Notes: a model not told the origin generated them from the sequence alone. Shown: positions 19,384 through 29,878, counted from the first letter of the stretch. The stretch is DNA of 64,000 nt from Microbacterium testaceum (GCF_006539145.1 NZ_BJML01000004.1:62001-126000); one strand, 5' to 3'. Program-made: numbers and translations.

Positions 19384-20775
19384 GTGACCTCTTCCTCCGC
19401 CCTCTTCCAGGGCCAGACGCCGCTCGCCGTGCGCATGCGCCCGGTGAGCCTCGACGAGGTCGCCGGTCAAGGGCATCTGCTGCGACCGGGGTCACCACTG
19501 GTCACCCTCGCCACCACCGACTCCTCGGCATCCGTCACCGCGGCCTCAGTCATTCTGTGGGGCCCGCCGGGTACCGGGAAGACGACGCTCGCCCAGGCGA
19601 TCGCGCGGTCGTCGGGGCGCCGTTTCGTCGAGCTATCGGCGATCACCGCGGGCGTGAAAGACGTGCGCGAGGTCATGCAAGAAGCGCTCACCCAGCGCGA
19701 CCTCTACGGGCAGTCGACCATCCTCTTCCTCGACGAGATCCACCGCTTCACCAAGGCCCAGCAGGACGCCCTGCTGCCGGGCGTCGAGAACGGGTGGGTC
19801 GTCCTGATCGCCGCGACCACCGAGAATCCCTCGTTCTCGGTCATCTCGCCGCTGCTGTCGCGCTCGCTCCTGCTCACCCTTCGCCCGCTCGGCGACGACG
19901 ACCTCGGGGCCCTGGTGGATCGTGCCGTGACCGATCCGCGCGGTCTGGCCGGCCGGGTCGTGCTCGAAGACGAAGCGCGCGCCGCCCTGGTGCGCCTGGC
20001 GTCCGGCGACGCCCGTCGAGCTCTGACCGCTCTCGAGGCGGCGGCATCGGTCGCGGGGGACGACGGTGCCACGTCGCCCGACTCGGACGACGACGACGAG
20101 CAGGACCCGGGCCCGTTCGCCGGCGACGGGGGAGAGCTCCCCGTGATCACCGCCGACCACATCGCCCAGGCCGTCGATCGTGCGCTGCTGCGCTACGACC
20201 GCCAGGGCGACGAGCACTACGACGTGATCAGCGCCTTCATCAAGTCGGTGCGCGGTTCGGATCCGGATGCCGCGATCCACTACCTCGCGCGCATGATCGA
20301 GGCGGGGGAGGACCCCCGTTTCATCGCTCGGCGCCTGGTGATCTCCGCCGCCGAGGACATCGGGATGGCCGACCCCCAGGCCCTGCAGATCGCTGTCGCC
20401 GCGGCCGACGCCGTCGCGTTCATCGGCATGCCCGAGGGACGCATCCCCCTCGCCGAGGCCACGATCTACCTCGCCACCACCGCCAAGTCGAATGCCGCCT
20501 ACAACGCCATCAACGCCGCGATCGCCGACGTGCGCGCCGGCGGTTTCGGGCGTGTGCCGATGCACCTCCGCGACGCGCACTACCCGGGCGCCAAGCGGCT
20601 GGGGCACGGCAAGGGATACAAGTACGCCCACGACAGCGAGATCGGGATCGTGACGCAGCAGTACCTTCCCGACGAACTCGCGGGCAGACGTTACTACGAG
20701 CCCACGAACCACGGCACCGAACGCGACGTCTCCGCGCGCCTGGAGAAAATCCGTCGCATCCTCGACGGGGCGTAG
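19384..20775 (+). CDS. rarA: Replication-associated recombination protein A
   Basis: An AAA+ ATPase of the RarA/MgsA/WRNIP1 family acting at stalled replication forks. It has 463 residues: Walker [16 protein letters not shown] near residue 60, Walker [11 protein letters not shown], sensor 1 AATTENPSF and the C-terminal tetramerisation domain ([26 protein letters not shown]...). An insert of Asp/Glu-rich sequence ([10 protein letters not shown]) follows the AAA+ core. It is divergent from the small anchored protein. Confidence 0.94.
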   Translation: MTSSSALFQGQTPLAVRMRPVSLDEVAGQGHLLRPGSPLVTLATTDSSASVTAASVILWGPPGTGKTTLAQAIARSSGRRFVELSAITAGVKDVREVMQEALTQRDLYGQSTILFLDEIHRFTKAQQDALLPGVENGWVVLIAATTENPSFSVISPLLSRSLLLTLRPLGDDDLGALVDRAVTDPRGLAGRVVLEDEARAALVRLASGDARRALTALEAAASVAGDDGATSPDSDDDDEQDPGPFAGDGGELPVITADHIAQAVDRALLRYDRQGDEHYDVISAFIKSVRGSDPDAAIHYLARMIEAGEDPRFIARRLVISAAEDIGMADPQALQIAVAAADAVAFIGMPEGRIPLAEATIYLATTAKSNAAYNAINAAIADVRAGGFGRVPMHLRDAHYPGAKRLGHGKGYKYAHDSEIGIVTQQYLPDELAGRRYYEPTNHGTERDVSARLEKIRRILDGA

Positions 20776-20804
20776 GCGCTCGACGACCGTGCGGGCGGCT
20801 CTGA

Positions 20805-20959
20805 TAGCATGAACCGGCTCGAAACAGGGTTTTCGGGCATCCCCTCCTTCCTGTGATCACCTTCCGGTGCGCCCCGGCGTGCGCTCCGGATCGGGCGGAA
20901 GGGGGCGATACGCCCGCGAGCCGCGAAAGGCGCGGCCGCGTCATCGGAAGGAGAACTTC
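20805..20959 (+). promoter_or_regulatory. rpsD promoter and long leader
   Basis: A TAGCAT -10 hexamer (20805-20810) precedes a leader of roughly 140 nt, much longer than elsewhere in the window. It ends in GGAAGGAG eight bases before the GTG start. The leader is G+C-rich and could fold. S4 represses its own operon in other bacteria, but I cannot identify a known S4-binding structure here. Confidence 0.45.
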
Positions 20960-21589
20960 GTGACCACGAAGTCTCAGGACCGCCGCAAGGTGCGTCTGTC
21001 GCGCGCCCTCGGCGTCGCGCTCACCCCCAAGGCCGCCCGCTACCTCGAGAAGCGTCCCTACGCTCCGGGTGAGCACGGTCGCACCAAGCGCAAGGCCGAC
21101 AGCGACTACGCCGTTCGCCTCCGCGAGAAGCAGCGTCTGCGCGAGCAGTACGGCATCCGCGAGAAGCAGCTGCGCATCGCGTTCAACGAGGCCCGCCGCA
21201 CCGACGGCCTGACCGGTGAGAACCTGGTCGAGCTGCTCGAGATGCGTCTGGACGCCCTCGTCGTTCGTTCGGGCTTCGCCCGCACCACCGCGCAGGCTCG
21301 CCAGCTCGTCGTGCACCGCCACATCATGGTCGATGGCCAGCTCGTGGACCGCCCGTCGTTCCGCGTGAAGCCGGGTCAGCTGATCCACGTCAAGACCAAG
21401 AGCGAGGGTCTCGAGCCCTTCCAGGTCGCCGCCGCCGGTGGGCACGCCGAAGTGCTGCCCCCCGTTCCGGGCTACCTCGAGGTCGACCTCTCGACGCTGC
21501 AGGCGAAGCTCGTCCGTCGCCCGAAGCGCGCCGAGGTGCCCGTCACGTGTGACGTGCAGCTCGTCGTCGAGTACTACGCCGCCCGCTGA
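20960..21589 (+). CDS. rpsD: 30S ribosomal protein S4
   Basis: Primary 16S rRNA-binding protein of the small subunit. The 209 residues include the S4 N-terminal domain, with RKVRLSRALGVALTPKAARYLEKRPYAPGEHGR, and the S4 RNA-binding domain (RLDALVVRSGFARTTAQARQLVVHRHIMVDG). It lacks the N-terminal four-Cys zinc knuckle present in some S4 proteins (the Cys-free form). The GTG at 20960 is supported by its ribosome binding site; the longer reading from 20867 is untranslated leader. A strong terminator follows. Confidence 0.97.
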   Translation: MTTKSQDRRKVRLSRALGVALTPKAARYLEKRPYAPGEHGRTKRKADSDYAVRLREKQRLREQYGIREKQLRIAFNEARRTDGLTGENLVELLEMRLDALVVRSGFARTTAQARQLVVHRHIMVDGQLVDRPSFRVKPGQLIHVKTKSEGLEPFQVAAAGGHAEVLPPVPGYLEVDLSTLQAKLVRRPKRAEVPVTCDVQLVVEYYAAR

Positions 21590-21604
21590 CCTCAGCGAGC
21601 ACAG

Positions 21605-21634
21605 AAGGGCGTCGGGTTCTCCCGGCGCCCTTTC
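21605..21634 (+). terminator. Rho-independent terminator after rpsD
   Basis: A 12-bp stem (AAGGGCGTCGGG pairing with CCCGGCGCCCTT, one G-U pair), a TTCT loop, and a short T run at the foot. It starts 15 bases after the rpsD stop. Confidence 0.8.
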
Positions 21635-21769
21635 TGGTACTCGCGGAGCGCTTCCGCGCGGATGGACTCGGCACGCCCCGCACCGGAAGGGACCGGCCGA
21701 GGTGCGGCAGCGATGCGACGTGACCGGGGCGCCACGTCGGCGGACGCGCGCTCCACGGGGCCCCTCGCC

Positions 21770-21775
21770 TACGAT
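21770..21775 (+). promoter_or_regulatory. -10 element for a leaderless start at 21782
   Basis: TACGAT, six bases before the ATG of the small membrane protein that precedes alaS. Confidence 0.5.
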
Positions 21776-21781
21776 GGGAGA

Positions 21782-22105
21782 ATGCCGCGACCGCGGCGTC
21801 GTATCGAGGAAGAAGTGGTGATCGTGAGAAGCCTCGTCTGGTTCGCGTTGGGCATCGTCGGCGGTTTCGTCGCCGCCCACCTCGTCAACAAGGACCCCCG
21901 CGGGCAGGAGGTGCTCGCGCAGCTCGACTCCCGCATCGGCGAGTTCACCGACCGCATGAGCGACGCCTACCACGCGCAGGAGACCCGCCTCTCCGAGATC
22001 ATCGACGACGCGAAGAGCGTCGCGTCCTCGGCGGTCGAGAAGTCCGCCGACGCCGTCGACGACGCCGCCCGCGCCGCCGAGAAGGCCGTTTCCCCCTCCG
22101 ACTGA
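21782..22105 (+). CDS. Small membrane-anchored coiled-coil protein, YtxH-like
   Basis: A 107-residue protein. A membrane segment (SLVWFALGIVGGFVAAHLV, about 18-36) is followed by an amphipathic helical region with many Ala, Asp, Glu and Lys (DSRIGEFTDRMSDAYHAQETRLSEIIDDAKSVA), ending in an Ala/Asp-rich tail. It resembles the unnamed YtxH/DUF948-like protein often found between rpsD and alaS in Micrococcales; no function is known. The ATG at 21782 fits a leaderless promoter. A GTG at 21825, just before the membrane segment (VRSLVWF), is an alternative start. Confidence 0.7.
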   Translation: MPRPRRRIEEEVVIVRSLVWFALGIVGGFVAAHLVNKDPRGQEVLAQLDSRIGEFTDRMSDAYHAQETRLSEIIDDAKSVASSAVEKSADAVDDAARAAEKAVSPSD

Positions 22106-22167
22106 CCCCCTCCGGCCTCCCGCCCCCACCCGTGGGGCGGATCCGCATGCGTACGGAAAGACCCGCC

Positions 22168-24837
22168 ATGAAAACCGCCGAGATCGCCCAGCGCTTCCTC
22201 GACTTCTTCGAGAAGAAGAACCACACGATCGTCCCCTCGGCCTCGCTCGTCACCGACGACCCGGCCCTGCTGTTCACCGTGGCGGGCATGGTGCCCTTCA
22301 TCCCGTATCTGAGCGGGGTCGTTCCGCCGCCCTATCCGCGCGCTGCCGACGTGCAGAAGTGCATCCGCACCAACGACATCGAAGAAGTCGGCAAGACCCC
22401 GCGTCACGGCACCTTCTTCCAGATGCTCGGCAACTGGTCGTTCGGCGACTACTTCAAGGAAGACGCGATCCGCTTCGCCTGGGAGCTGCTGACGGCCCCC
22501 GAGTCGGAGGGCGGCCTCGCGTTCGATCCGAAGGACCTCTGGGTCACGGTCTACGAGGAAGACGACGAAGCCCGCGACCTCTGGCTCGAGCTCAGCTCTC
22601 TGCCCGACGAGCGCATCCAGCGCCTGGGCAAGGACACGAACTACTGGTCGACCGGTCTGCCCGGCCCCGCCGGTCCCTGCTCGGAAATCTTCTTCGACCG
22701 CGGTCCCGAGTACGGCATCGACGGAGGCCCCGCCACCGACGACGACCGCTACGTCGAGATCTGGAACCTCGTGTTCATGCAGTATGAGATCACCAACGTG
22801 CGCTCGAAGTACGACTTCGACATCGTCGGGGAGCTGCCCGCGAAGAACATCGACACCGGCATGGGCCTGGAGCGCATCGCGTTCATCAAGCAGGGCGTCG
22901 ACAACATGTACGAGACCGACCAGGTGCGCCCCGTGCTGGATCTGGCCGCCAAGCTGGCGGGCAAGTCGTACGGCCAGGAGTCGCACGACGACGACGTGCG
23001 CCTGCGCATCGTCGCCGACCACGTGCGCTCATCCCTCATGCTGCTCGCCGATGGCGTCACCCCCTCGAACGAGGGCCGCGGCTACATCCTGCGCCGCATC
23101 ATGCGTCGCGCGATCCGGTCGATGCGCCTGCTCGGCGTCGACGGCCCCACGTTCCCCGAGCTGTTCGCCGCCTCACGCGACGCGATGAAAGAGTCCTACC
23201 CCGAGGTCGAGGCCGATTACGCGCGCCTCTCGGCCTACGCGATCGCCGAGGAGCAGACGTTCCTCCGCACGCTCGCGGCGGGATCCGCGATCCTCGACCA
23301 GTCGGTCGTCGAGGCCAAGAACGGCGGCGGCACCACGCTGTCGGGCTCCGAGGCGTTCCTGCTGCACGACACCTACGGCTTCCCGATCGACCTCACGCTC
23401 GAGATCGCCGAAGAGGCCGGGCTGTCCGTCGACCGCGGCGCCTTCGACCAGCTCATGCTCGAGCAGCGCACACGTGCCAAGGCCGACGCACGCGCCCGCA
23501 AGGGCACGATCGCCGACCAGAGCGCCTACCGCGAGTTCCGCGCCCACGGCGAGACCGTCTTCACCGGCTACACCGAGATGCAGACGGAGTCCCGGGTTCT
23601 CGGCATCCTGATCCAGGGGGTCGGAATCGACCGCGCGGCCGAGGGCCAGATCGCCGAGGTGATCCTCGCCGAGACCGCCCTGTACGCCGAGTCGGGAGGA
23701 CAGGTCGCCGACAAGGGCGTCATCGTCGGCCCCGGGTACGAGCTCGAGGTGCTCGACGTGCAGCGCCCGGTCCCGGGACTCGTGAGCCACACCGTCGAAG
23801 TGACGACCGGCGAGGTGTCGGTCGGTGCCCCCGCGACCACCGTGGTGGACGCGCTCAACCGCCACGCCGCACAGCAGGCCCACACCGCCACTCACCTCGT
23901 TCATGCGGCGATCCGCGACACGCTCGGCAAGACGGCGACGCAGACCGGTTCGCTCAATCGCGCGGGTTACATGCGCTTCGACTTCAGCTGGGGCTCGGCG
24001 CTGTCGCCCGAGACCCGCACCGAGATCGAGGACATCGCCAACAACGCGGTGCGCGACAACCTCGAGGTCACCACGCGCGTGATGTCGCTCGACGAGGCGA
24101 AAGCCGCGGGCGCCATGGCGCTGTTCGGCGAGAAGTACGGCGACACCGTGCGCATGGTCGACATCGGCGGTCCCTGGTCGCGTGAGCTGTGCGGTGGCAC
24201 GCACGTGTCTCGCAGCGCCGAGATCGGCCTGGTCAACCTCGTGGGCGAGCAGTCGGTCGGCGCGTCGAACCGCCGCGTGGAAGCCCTCGTGGGCCTCGAC
24301 GCCTTCCGTGACCTCGCCGCCGAGCGCGCGATCGTCTCTCAGCTCAGCTCGAGCCTGAAGACGCCGCGCGAGCAGCTGCCCACCCGCATCGCCGAGTTGG
24401 CCGCGAGCCTCAAGGCCGCCGAGAAGAAGATCGCGGCGTTCGAGGCGCAGGCCCTCACCGGTCGCCTGCCCCAGCTGGTGGAGTCGGCCGTCGCCGTCGG
24501 TACCGTGCGGGTGGTCGCACAGAGCCTCGGGGAGGGCGCCTCGGCAGACGACGTGCGCTCGCTCGCGCTGCAGGTGCGCGACCGCCTGGGCAGCGACCCC
24601 GCGGTCGTCGCTCTCGCGAGCACCACCGGCGGCCGCGCCACGGTGGTCGTCGTCACCAACGACTCCGCGCGCGAACGGGGGCTCGCCGCGGGCGCCCTCG
24701 CCAAGGCGGCGGCCGGTGTGCTCGGCGGCGGTGGCGGAGGTCGTCCCGACGTCGCCCAGGGCGGCGGAACGGATGCCGCGGCCCTGCCGCAGGCGCTCGA
24801 GGGAATCGTCTCGGACGTGCGGACGACGATCGCGTGA
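22168..24837 (+). CDS. alaS: Alanine--tRNA ligase
   Basis: Charges tRNA-Ala and edits mis-acylated Ser/Gly. It has 889 residues: the class II catalytic core from the N-terminus (MKTAEIAQRFLDFFEKKNHT), a tRNA-recognition region, an editing domain with HTATHLVH (His572 and His576) and CGGTH (Cys675 and His679) as zinc ligands, and the C-terminal C-Ala domain with GGGGGGRPDVAQGGG. ATG 22168 has GGAAAG seven bases upstream; the upstream in-frame reading is not conserved. It is coupled to ruvX by a 4-nt overlap. Confidence 0.97.
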   Translation: MKTAEIAQRFLDFFEKKNHTIVPSASLVTDDPALLFTVAGMVPFIPYLSGVVPPPYPRAADVQKCIRTNDIEEVGKTPRHGTFFQMLGNWSFGDYFKEDAIRFAWELLTAPESEGGLAFDPKDLWVTVYEEDDEARDLWLELSSLPDERIQRLGKDTNYWSTGLPGPAGPCSEIFFDRGPEYGIDGGPATDDDRYVEIWNLVFMQYEITNVRSKYDFDIVGELPAKNIDTGMGLERIAFIKQGVDNMYETDQVRPVLDLAAKLAGKSYGQESHDDDVRLRIVADHVRSSLMLLADGVTPSNEGRGYILRRIMRRAIRSMRLLGVDGPTFPELFAASRDAMKESYPEVEADYARLSAYAIAEEQTFLRTLAAGSAILDQSVVEAKNGGGTTLSGSEAFLLHDTYGFPIDLTLEIAEEAGLSVDRGAFDQLMLEQRTRAKADARARKGTIADQSAYREFRAHGETVFTGYTEMQTESRVLGILIQGVGIDRAAEGQIAEVILAETALYAESGGQVADKGVIVGPGYELEVLDVQRPVPGLVSHTVEVTTGEVSVGAPATTVVDALNRHAAQQAHTATHLVHAAIRDTLGKTATQTGSLNRAGYMRFDFSWGSALSPETRTEIEDIANNAVRDNLEVTTRVMSLDEAKAAGAMALFGEKYGDTVRMVDIGGPWSRELCGGTHVSRSAEIGLVNLVGEQSVGASNRRVEALVGLDAFRDLAAERAIVSQLSSSLKTPREQLPTRIAELAASLKAAEKKIAAFEAQALTGRLPQLVESAVAVGTVRVVAQSLGEGASADDVRSLALQVRDRLGSDPAVVALASTTGGRATVVVVTNDSARERGLAAGALAKAAAGVLGGGGGGRPDVAQGGGTDAAALPQALEGIVSDVRTTIA

Positions 24838-25307
24838 CGTCGTTTCGTCGCGGCATCCGATTCGGGATCGACGTCGGGCGCGCGCGCGTCGGCGTGGCTC
24901 GGTCAGACCCGGACGGGGTGCTCGCCGTTCCCGTCGAGACGGTGCCTCGAAAGGGCGAGCCGATTCGTCGCATCGCGGCTCTGGCGGCCGAGTACGAGGC
25001 ATTCGAGATCGTGGTGGGGCTGCCGCTGAACCTGCGTGGCGAAGACACGCCGTCGACCACCGACGCCCGGGCCTTCGCCGCGGCATTGGCGGCGGCTCTC
25101 CCGATGACCGTCCGTCTGGTCGACGAGCGCCTGAGCACCGTCTCGGCGCAGAGTGTTCTGCGCGAAGCAGGACGTTCCCAGCGTGATTCTCGTAGCATTG
25201 TGGACCAAGTCGCCGCTGTGGTGCTTCTGCAGCAGGCACTCGACGTGGAGCGACAGTCCGGTGAGCCGGCCGGACCCGCCGTAACACCGGGACAGGAGCC
25301 CGCCTGA
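24834..25307 (+). CDS. ruvX: YqgF/RuvX-family putative Holliday junction resolvase
   Basis: A 157-residue RNase H-like protein (YqgF). FGIDVGRARVGVARSD contains the first catalytic Asp, IVVGLPLNLRGED the middle motif, and VDERLSTVSAQ the second acidic residue. YqgF proteins are proposed to act in pre-16S rRNA 5' processing or junction resolution; the sequence alone does not say which. GTG start overlapping the alaS stop (GTGA); mltG follows after one base. Confidence 0.9.
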   Translation: MTSFRRGIRFGIDVGRARVGVARSDPDGVLAVPVETVPRKGEPIRRIAALAAEYEAFEIVVGLPLNLRGEDTPSTTDARAFAAALAAALPMTVRLVDERLSTVSAQSVLREAGRSQRDSRSIVDQVAAVVLLQQALDVERQSGEPAGPAVTPGQEPA

Positions 25308-25308
25308 C

Positions 25309-27291
25309 ATGCCCGAGAACCAGCCTCCCGAGAACGATCCGTTCGCGGATCTCTACGGTCGCCTGCCCGACCCGCGCACCGGAGCACGCTCCTCCCGCCG
25401 CGCCGCCGCCTCGGGAGAGAACGCCCCGCCGTCGCGCCGCGCGGCTCGTGAAGCCCGGCGAGCGGCGACCGAGGCCACGCCGACGATCTCGCCGGAGCAG
25501 GCCGCCGAAGTCGCGCCATCCGTGCCTGCCGAGCGCGGAGCCGAACCCGCGCCGGCACCCCGAGTCGCGGACGCGCAGCCGCCTCTCGACCCGGCCGCTT
25601 CCTCCGAGCGGCCGCGAGCCTTCCCCGCCGAGCCGACGGACGCCCCGCGCAGCGGTTCGACGCCCGCCCCTCGTTCCGCAGCCGAGCAGTCGGCAGCTCG
25701 AGCGGAAGAGCACGAACCCGCGCGACGCGCCGATCACCCGTCATCGCAGACGACACGCGACACCGCTGCCGCGGGCGGCCGCGACGAGGCGGCGCCGGGG
25801 CCGCGCCGCAACGGTGCTTCTGCCGCGGCCTCCACGGCGGCAACGGGGCCGGCAGTCGCGGGCCGTGCCTCGCGCGCTGTGCGAGATCAGGCGCCTCGCA
25901 CGACATCCGCGCAGAACACGCCCTCCGGCGCCGCCGCGCAGCCCGCCCGCGACACGCAGTCCGCCGCCTGGCAGGCCGCCGCCCGCCGCGCGGACGCTCC
26001 CCGCTCCGCCGAGACGCCTCACGCTCCCTCCTCGTCGCGCCGCACCGAGCCGGCTCGCGACCGCGAACCCGCCCTCGTCGGTCCCGGCGCGGCGGCTGCC
26101 GCCTCCGCCGCGCCGGGAGCCGCGGCATCCGGATCCCTCGAAGAGCTCTTCACCGGCGAGACCACCACGCAGCAGATCGGCTGGGCACCGCAGAAGCCCC
26201 CGAAACGGCGGCGTCATGTCGGTCGTTGGATCGCCCTCGCGATCGTGCTGATCCTCGTCGGCGGTGTCGCCGGCGGCGGGTTCGCCCTGTGGAACACCTA
26301 CGGCGAACGGATCCAGGCATTCCTCGGCAATGGCGAGTCCCTCGACTACCAGGCCGGCCAGGCGACCGGTGAGGCACGCGTCACGATCGTGTCGGGTGAC
26401 ACGGGCCAGTCCGTCTCGCCGAAGCTCTTCGAGGCGGGCGTCACAAAAGCGTCCAACTCGCTCTACAAGTACATGGTCGACAACGCCGTGGGGTTCACGT
26501 TCCAGCCCGGCGTCTACAAGCTCCAGCAGCAGATGACCTCCGAGGCCGTGATCGCCGCGCTCCGGGACCCCGCCAACCGTCTCGACAACTCCGTGCAGCT
26601 GCGCGAGGGACTGACCCTGAAGCAGTCGCTCGACATCATCTCGGAGCAGACCGGCATCGCGCGAGCCGACCTCGACGCCGCGGTCGCGACCCCCGCGACC
26701 TACGGGGTGTCGGCCCCGACCCTCGAGGGCTGGATCTTCCCCGCGACCTATGACTTCGACGACGGCGTCACCGCCTCGCAGGTGATCGATCGTATGGTCA
26801 AGCGCACGATCGAGTCGCTGGACAAAGCCGGCGTCGCCCCGAACGATCGGGAGCGAATCCTCACGATCGCCTCGATCATCGAGCGCGAGGCCCGCAGCAG
26901 CGAAGACTTCTACAAGGTCTCGCGTGTCATCGAGAACCGTCTGCAGCCCGACAACACCGAGACGCACGGACTGCTGCAGATGGATTCCACCGCGCAGTAC
27001 GGAGCGAACGAACTCGATGCTGGAGCCTCGTCGTCGAGCGCGAACGCCTTGAACAGCGACAACCCGTACAACACCTACAAGTATCCGGGACTTCCGGTCG
27101 GGCCGATCGCCAACGCCGGAGACCTCGCGATCGACGCCGCGATGCACCCCGTCGACGGCCCCTGGTACTACTTCACGACGGTGAATCTGTCGACCGGCGA
27201 AACCGTGTTCTCGACCACCTACGCCGATCAAGAGAAGGCTGTCGCGCAGTTCCAGCAGTGGTGCCGCGAGAATCCGAACGGCGGATGCTGA
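25309..27291 (+). CDS. mltG: Endolytic murein transglycosylase MltG
   Basis: Cleaves nascent peptidoglycan strands at the cytoplasmic membrane. It has 660 residues, nearly twice the E. coli length, because of an N-terminal cytoplasmic region of about 300 residues rich in Ala, Arg, Pro, Glu and Ser (disordered). Then come one membrane helix (about 306-328, WIALAIVLILVGGVAGGGFALW), a LysM-like segment and the YceG catalytic domain with Glu525 in IASIIEREARS and the PGLPVGPIANAG motif. The start has CAGGAG upstream. aroE begins within its last codons. Confidence 0.93.
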   Translation: MPENQPPENDPFADLYGRLPDPRTGARSSRRAAASGENAPPSRRAAREARRAATEATPTISPEQAAEVAPSVPAERGAEPAPAPRVADAQPPLDPAASSERPRAFPAEPTDAPRSGSTPAPRSAAEQSAARAEEHEPARRADHPSSQTTRDTAAAGGRDEAAPGPRRNGASAAASTAATGPAVAGRASRAVRDQAPRTTSAQNTPSGAAAQPARDTQSAAWQAAARRADAPRSAETPHAPSSSRRTEPARDREPALVGPGAAAAASAAPGAAASGSLEELFTGETTTQQIGWAPQKPPKRRRHVGRWIALAIVLILVGGVAGGGFALWNTYGERIQAFLGNGESLDYQAGQATGEARVTIVSGDTGQSVSPKLFEAGVTKASNSLYKYMVDNAVGFTFQPGVYKLQQQMTSEAVIAALRDPANRLDNSVQLREGLTLKQSLDIISEQTGIARADLDAAVATPATYGVSAPTLEGWIFPATYDFDDGVTASQVIDRMVKRTIESLDKAGVAPNDRERILTIASIIEREARSSEDFYKVSRVIENRLQPDNTETHGLLQMDSTAQYGANELDAGASSSSANALNSDNPYNTYKYPGLPVGPIANAGDLAIDAAMHPVDGPWYYFTTVNLSTGETVFSTTYADQEKAVAQFQQWCRENPNGGC

Positions 27292-28118
27292 CCGGCCGCC
27301 GCCTCGCCGTCTGGGGCGACCCGATCGCGCACTCGCGATCACCCCGACTGCACGCGGCGGCCTACGGCGTGCTCGGCCTCGACTGGGAGTACGGGCGTCG
27401 GCAGGTCGACGAGGCGCGCTTCGCCGACGCGGTGGAGGGGCTGGATGCCGACTGGCGCGGTCTCTCGCTCACCATGCCGTTGAAGCATGCCGCCGCCCGC
27501 TCCGCCGTCTCGCTCGATGACGATGCGCGCCTCACGGGCGCCGTCAACACCTTCCTGCTGACCGAACGCGGGCCCCGAGGCTTCAACACCGACGTGGGCG
27601 GCTTGGCGCGCGCCCTCGACGAGATCGGCGTGCGCGAGCCCGAGGCGGTCCGCGTGCTCGGCGCCGGGGCGACGGCGACCTCCGCGGTGGTCGCCGCCGC
27701 CCGTGCGGGAGCCGGGCTCATCGAGGTACGCGCCCGGCGGCCCGAGGCCGCCGCGCCCCTCGTCGCCCTCGCCGATGCTCTGGGAGGCGTCGTTCGCGTC
27801 GTCGCCCTCGACGACCCCGAGTTCGCAGCGGTGGACGCCACGATCGCAGCGCTGCCGGGAGGCACCGACCTCGGCCGCGTCGCCGACCAGCTGGCATCCG
27901 TCTCCGGCCCGCTCGTCGACGTCGTCTACGGGGGCTGGCCGACCCCGCTCGCTCAGGCCTGGGAACGCGCGGGCGGCGAGGCGCACGACGGTCTCTCGAT
28001 GCTGCTGCACCAGGCTCTGCTGCAGGTGCGCGTGTTCGTCGGAGGGGACCCCGCGATCGCCCTGGAGCACGAGGCCGAGGTGCTGGCCGCAATGCGCACC
28101 GCGCTCATGGGAGACTAG
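27285..28118 (+). CDS. aroE: Shikimate dehydrogenase (biosynthetic)
   Basis: NADPH-dependent reduction of 3-dehydroshikimate to shikimate in chorismate synthesis. It has 277 residues: substrate loop HSRSPRLH near residue 16 (the SxS form typical of AroE), catalytic Lys in LTMPLKH, Asn/Asp pair in GAVNTF and FNTDVGG, and nucleotide-binding [10 protein letters not shown]. Glu/Arg-rich sequence after the glycine loop fits the NADP group. The ATG overlaps mltG by 7 nt. It heads aroE-aroC-aroK-aroB. A second, catabolic-type dehydrogenase lies at 33050-33943. Confidence 0.93.
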   Translation: MLTGRRLAVWGDPIAHSRSPRLHAAAYGVLGLDWEYGRRQVDEARFADAVEGLDADWRGLSLTMPLKHAAARSAVSLDDDARLTGAVNTFLLTERGPRGFNTDVGGLARALDEIGVREPEAVRVLGAGATATSAVVAAARAGAGLIEVRARRPEAAAPLVALADALGGVVRVVALDDPEFAAVDATIAALPGGTDLGRVADQLASVSGPLVDVVYGGWPTPLAQAWERAGGEAHDGLSMLLHQALLQVRVFVGGDPAIALEHEAEVLAAMRTALMGD

Positions 28119-28122
28119 GACC

Positions 28123-29349
28123 ATGCTTCGCGTTCTCACCGCCGGCGAGTCCCACGGCCCCGAGCTGATCGCCCTCATGGAAGGGATGCCGGCCGGTGTC
28201 CCCATCTCTTCGGCGCAGATCCGCGCCGAACTGGCGCGCCGTCGCCTGGGATACGGCCGCGGTTCGCGCATGAAGTTCGAAGAGGACGAACTGTCGCTGT
28301 CCACGGGCATCGTGCACGGCTTCACGATCGGCAGCCCCATCGCGCTGCGCATCGGCAACACCGAGTGGCCGAAGTGGACCGAGGTCATGAGCCCTGAGCC
28401 CGTCGAGCTCTCCGACCGCTCCCGCGGGCGCGGCGCCGCCCTGACCCGGCCGCGCCCCGGTCACGCCGACCTCGTCGGCATGCAGAAGTACGGCTTCGAC
28501 GAGGCGCGCCCGATCCTCGAGCGCGCATCGGCCCGCGAGACGGCCGCGCGCGTGGCCCTGGGTGCCGTCGCCCGTTCGTTCCTCAACGAGCTCGGCATCC
28601 GGCTCGTCAGCCACACCCTCTCGATCGGTCCCGTCCGCGTCCCCGACGACGCGGAATTCCCCACGCCCGACGACGTCGACCGTCTCGACGCCGATCCGCT
28701 GCGCTGCTTCCACGCCGAGACGAGCGCCGCCATGGTGGACGAGGTCGACGATGCGAAGAAGTCCGGTGACACCCTCGGCGGCGTCGTCGAGGTCCTCGCC
28801 TACGGCCTTCCGCCGGGGCTGGGCTCCCACGTTCAGTGGGATCGTCGCCTGGATGCCAGGCTCGCTCAGGCACTCATGAGCATCCAGGCCATCAAGGGCG
28901 TCGAGGTCGGCGACGGCTTCCTCACCACCACCCGCCGTGGATCGCAGGCCCACGACGAGCTGTTCGCCACGGGCGACGGGATCACACGGTCGTCCGACCG
29001 GGCGGGCGGCACCGAGGGCGGCATGTCCACGGGGACCGTGCTCCGCGTGCGCGCCGGCATGAAGCCGATCGCGACGATCCCCAAGGCCCTCCGTACGGTC
29101 GATGTGGCGACCGGCGACACCGCGGCGGCACACCACCAGCGCTCCGATGTCTGTGCGGTTCCGGCAGCCGGTGTCGTGGCCGAGGCCATGGTCGCGATCA
29201 CCCTCGCCGACGCCGTGCTCGAGAAGTTCGGCGGCGACAACATCGTCGAGACCCGCCGCAACGTCGAGACCTATCTCGCGAACCTGCCCGAGACGCTGCG
29301 CACGACCGACGCGTCCGACGCGGCGCTCCTCGCGCATGACCTCGCCTGA
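28123..29349 (+). CDS. aroC: Chorismate synthase
   Basis: FMN-dependent trans-elimination of phosphate from EPSP to give chorismate. Its 408 residues carry family hallmarks: [20 protein letters not shown] at the N-terminus, [49 protein letters not shown] and [17 protein letters not shown] start four bases after aroE, with the GGGAG of the aroE 3' end as ribosome binding site. aroK starts 14 nt inside it. Confidence 0.97.
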   Translation: MLRVLTAGESHGPELIALMEGMPAGVPISSAQIRAELARRRLGYGRGSRMKFEEDELSLSTGIVHGFTIGSPIALRIGNTEWPKWTEVMSPEPVELSDRSRGRGAALTRPRPGHADLVGMQKYGFDEARPILERASARETAARVALGAVARSFLNELGIRLVSHTLSIGPVRVPDDAEFPTPDDVDRLDADPLRCFHAETSAAMVDEVDDAKKSGDTLGGVVEVLAYGLPPGLGSHVQWDRRLDARLAQALMSIQAIKGVEVGDGFLTTTRRGSQAHDELFATGDGITRSSDRAGGTEGGMSTGTVLRVRAGMKPIATIPKALRTVDVATGDTAAAHHQRSDVCAVPAAGVVAEAMVAITLADAVLEKFGGDNIVETRRNVETYLANLPETLRTTDASDAALLAHDLA

Positions 29350-29878
29350 GCAGCCCCCCGCCGGCCCTGCCGTCGTGCTCATCGGTCCGATGGGCGCGGG
29401 CAAGACCAGCGTCGGGCGCCGCGTGGCGCGAGCGCTGGGCACGCCCTTCACCGATACCGACAAGCTCGTCGTGCGCGACCACGGCCCGATCCCGGCGCTG
29501 TTCGTCGCCCACGGAGAGCCGCACTTCCGCGCCCTCGAGCGCGAGGCGGTCGTCGAGGCCCTGGGTCGCGGCGGCGTGGTCGCGCTCGGCGGGGGAGCGG
29601 TCCTCGACCCGCTGACGCGCGAACGTCTGCGCGCGCACCGCGTCGTGCTGCTGACCGTGGCGCCGCACGTCGTGGCATCCCGGATCCACGGCGATGAACG
29701 GCCGTTGCTCGGCGGAGAAGACCCCGCCGCACGGTGGCAGCGCATCTTCGAAGAACGGCGGCCCGTCTACGAGCAGACCGCCGACATCGCATTCGACACC
29801 TCGTCGGGCCCGCTCGCGCGAGTCGTCGACGACATCGTGGCCTGGGCACGCCGTGTGCCGGCCGGAGAGACGGCATGA
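29336..29878 (+). CDS. aroK: Shikimate kinase
   Basis: Phosphorylates shikimate at the 3-hydroxyl. It has 180 residues with the P-loop [22 protein letters not shown] for Mg/shikimate binding, HFRALE (usually FR..E), LGGGAV before the lid, and RPLL in the lid. The ATG overlaps aroC by 14 nt and the stop overlaps aroB by 4 nt, so the four aro genes are tightly coupled. Confidence 0.94.
   Translation: MTSPEQPPAGPAVVLIGPMGAGKTSVGRRVARALGTPFTDTDKLVVRDHGPIPALFVAHGEPHFRALEREAVVEALGRGGVVALGGGAVLDPLTRERLRAHRVVLLTVAPHVVASRIHGDERPLLGGEDPAARWQRIFEERRPVYEQTADIAFDTSSGPLARVVDDIVAWARRVPAGETA

Noticed and set aside
27258..27284. Longer aroE start at 27258
   Set aside because: It would overlap mltG by 34 bases without a ribosome binding site; conserved AroE sequence starts at the ATG 27285.
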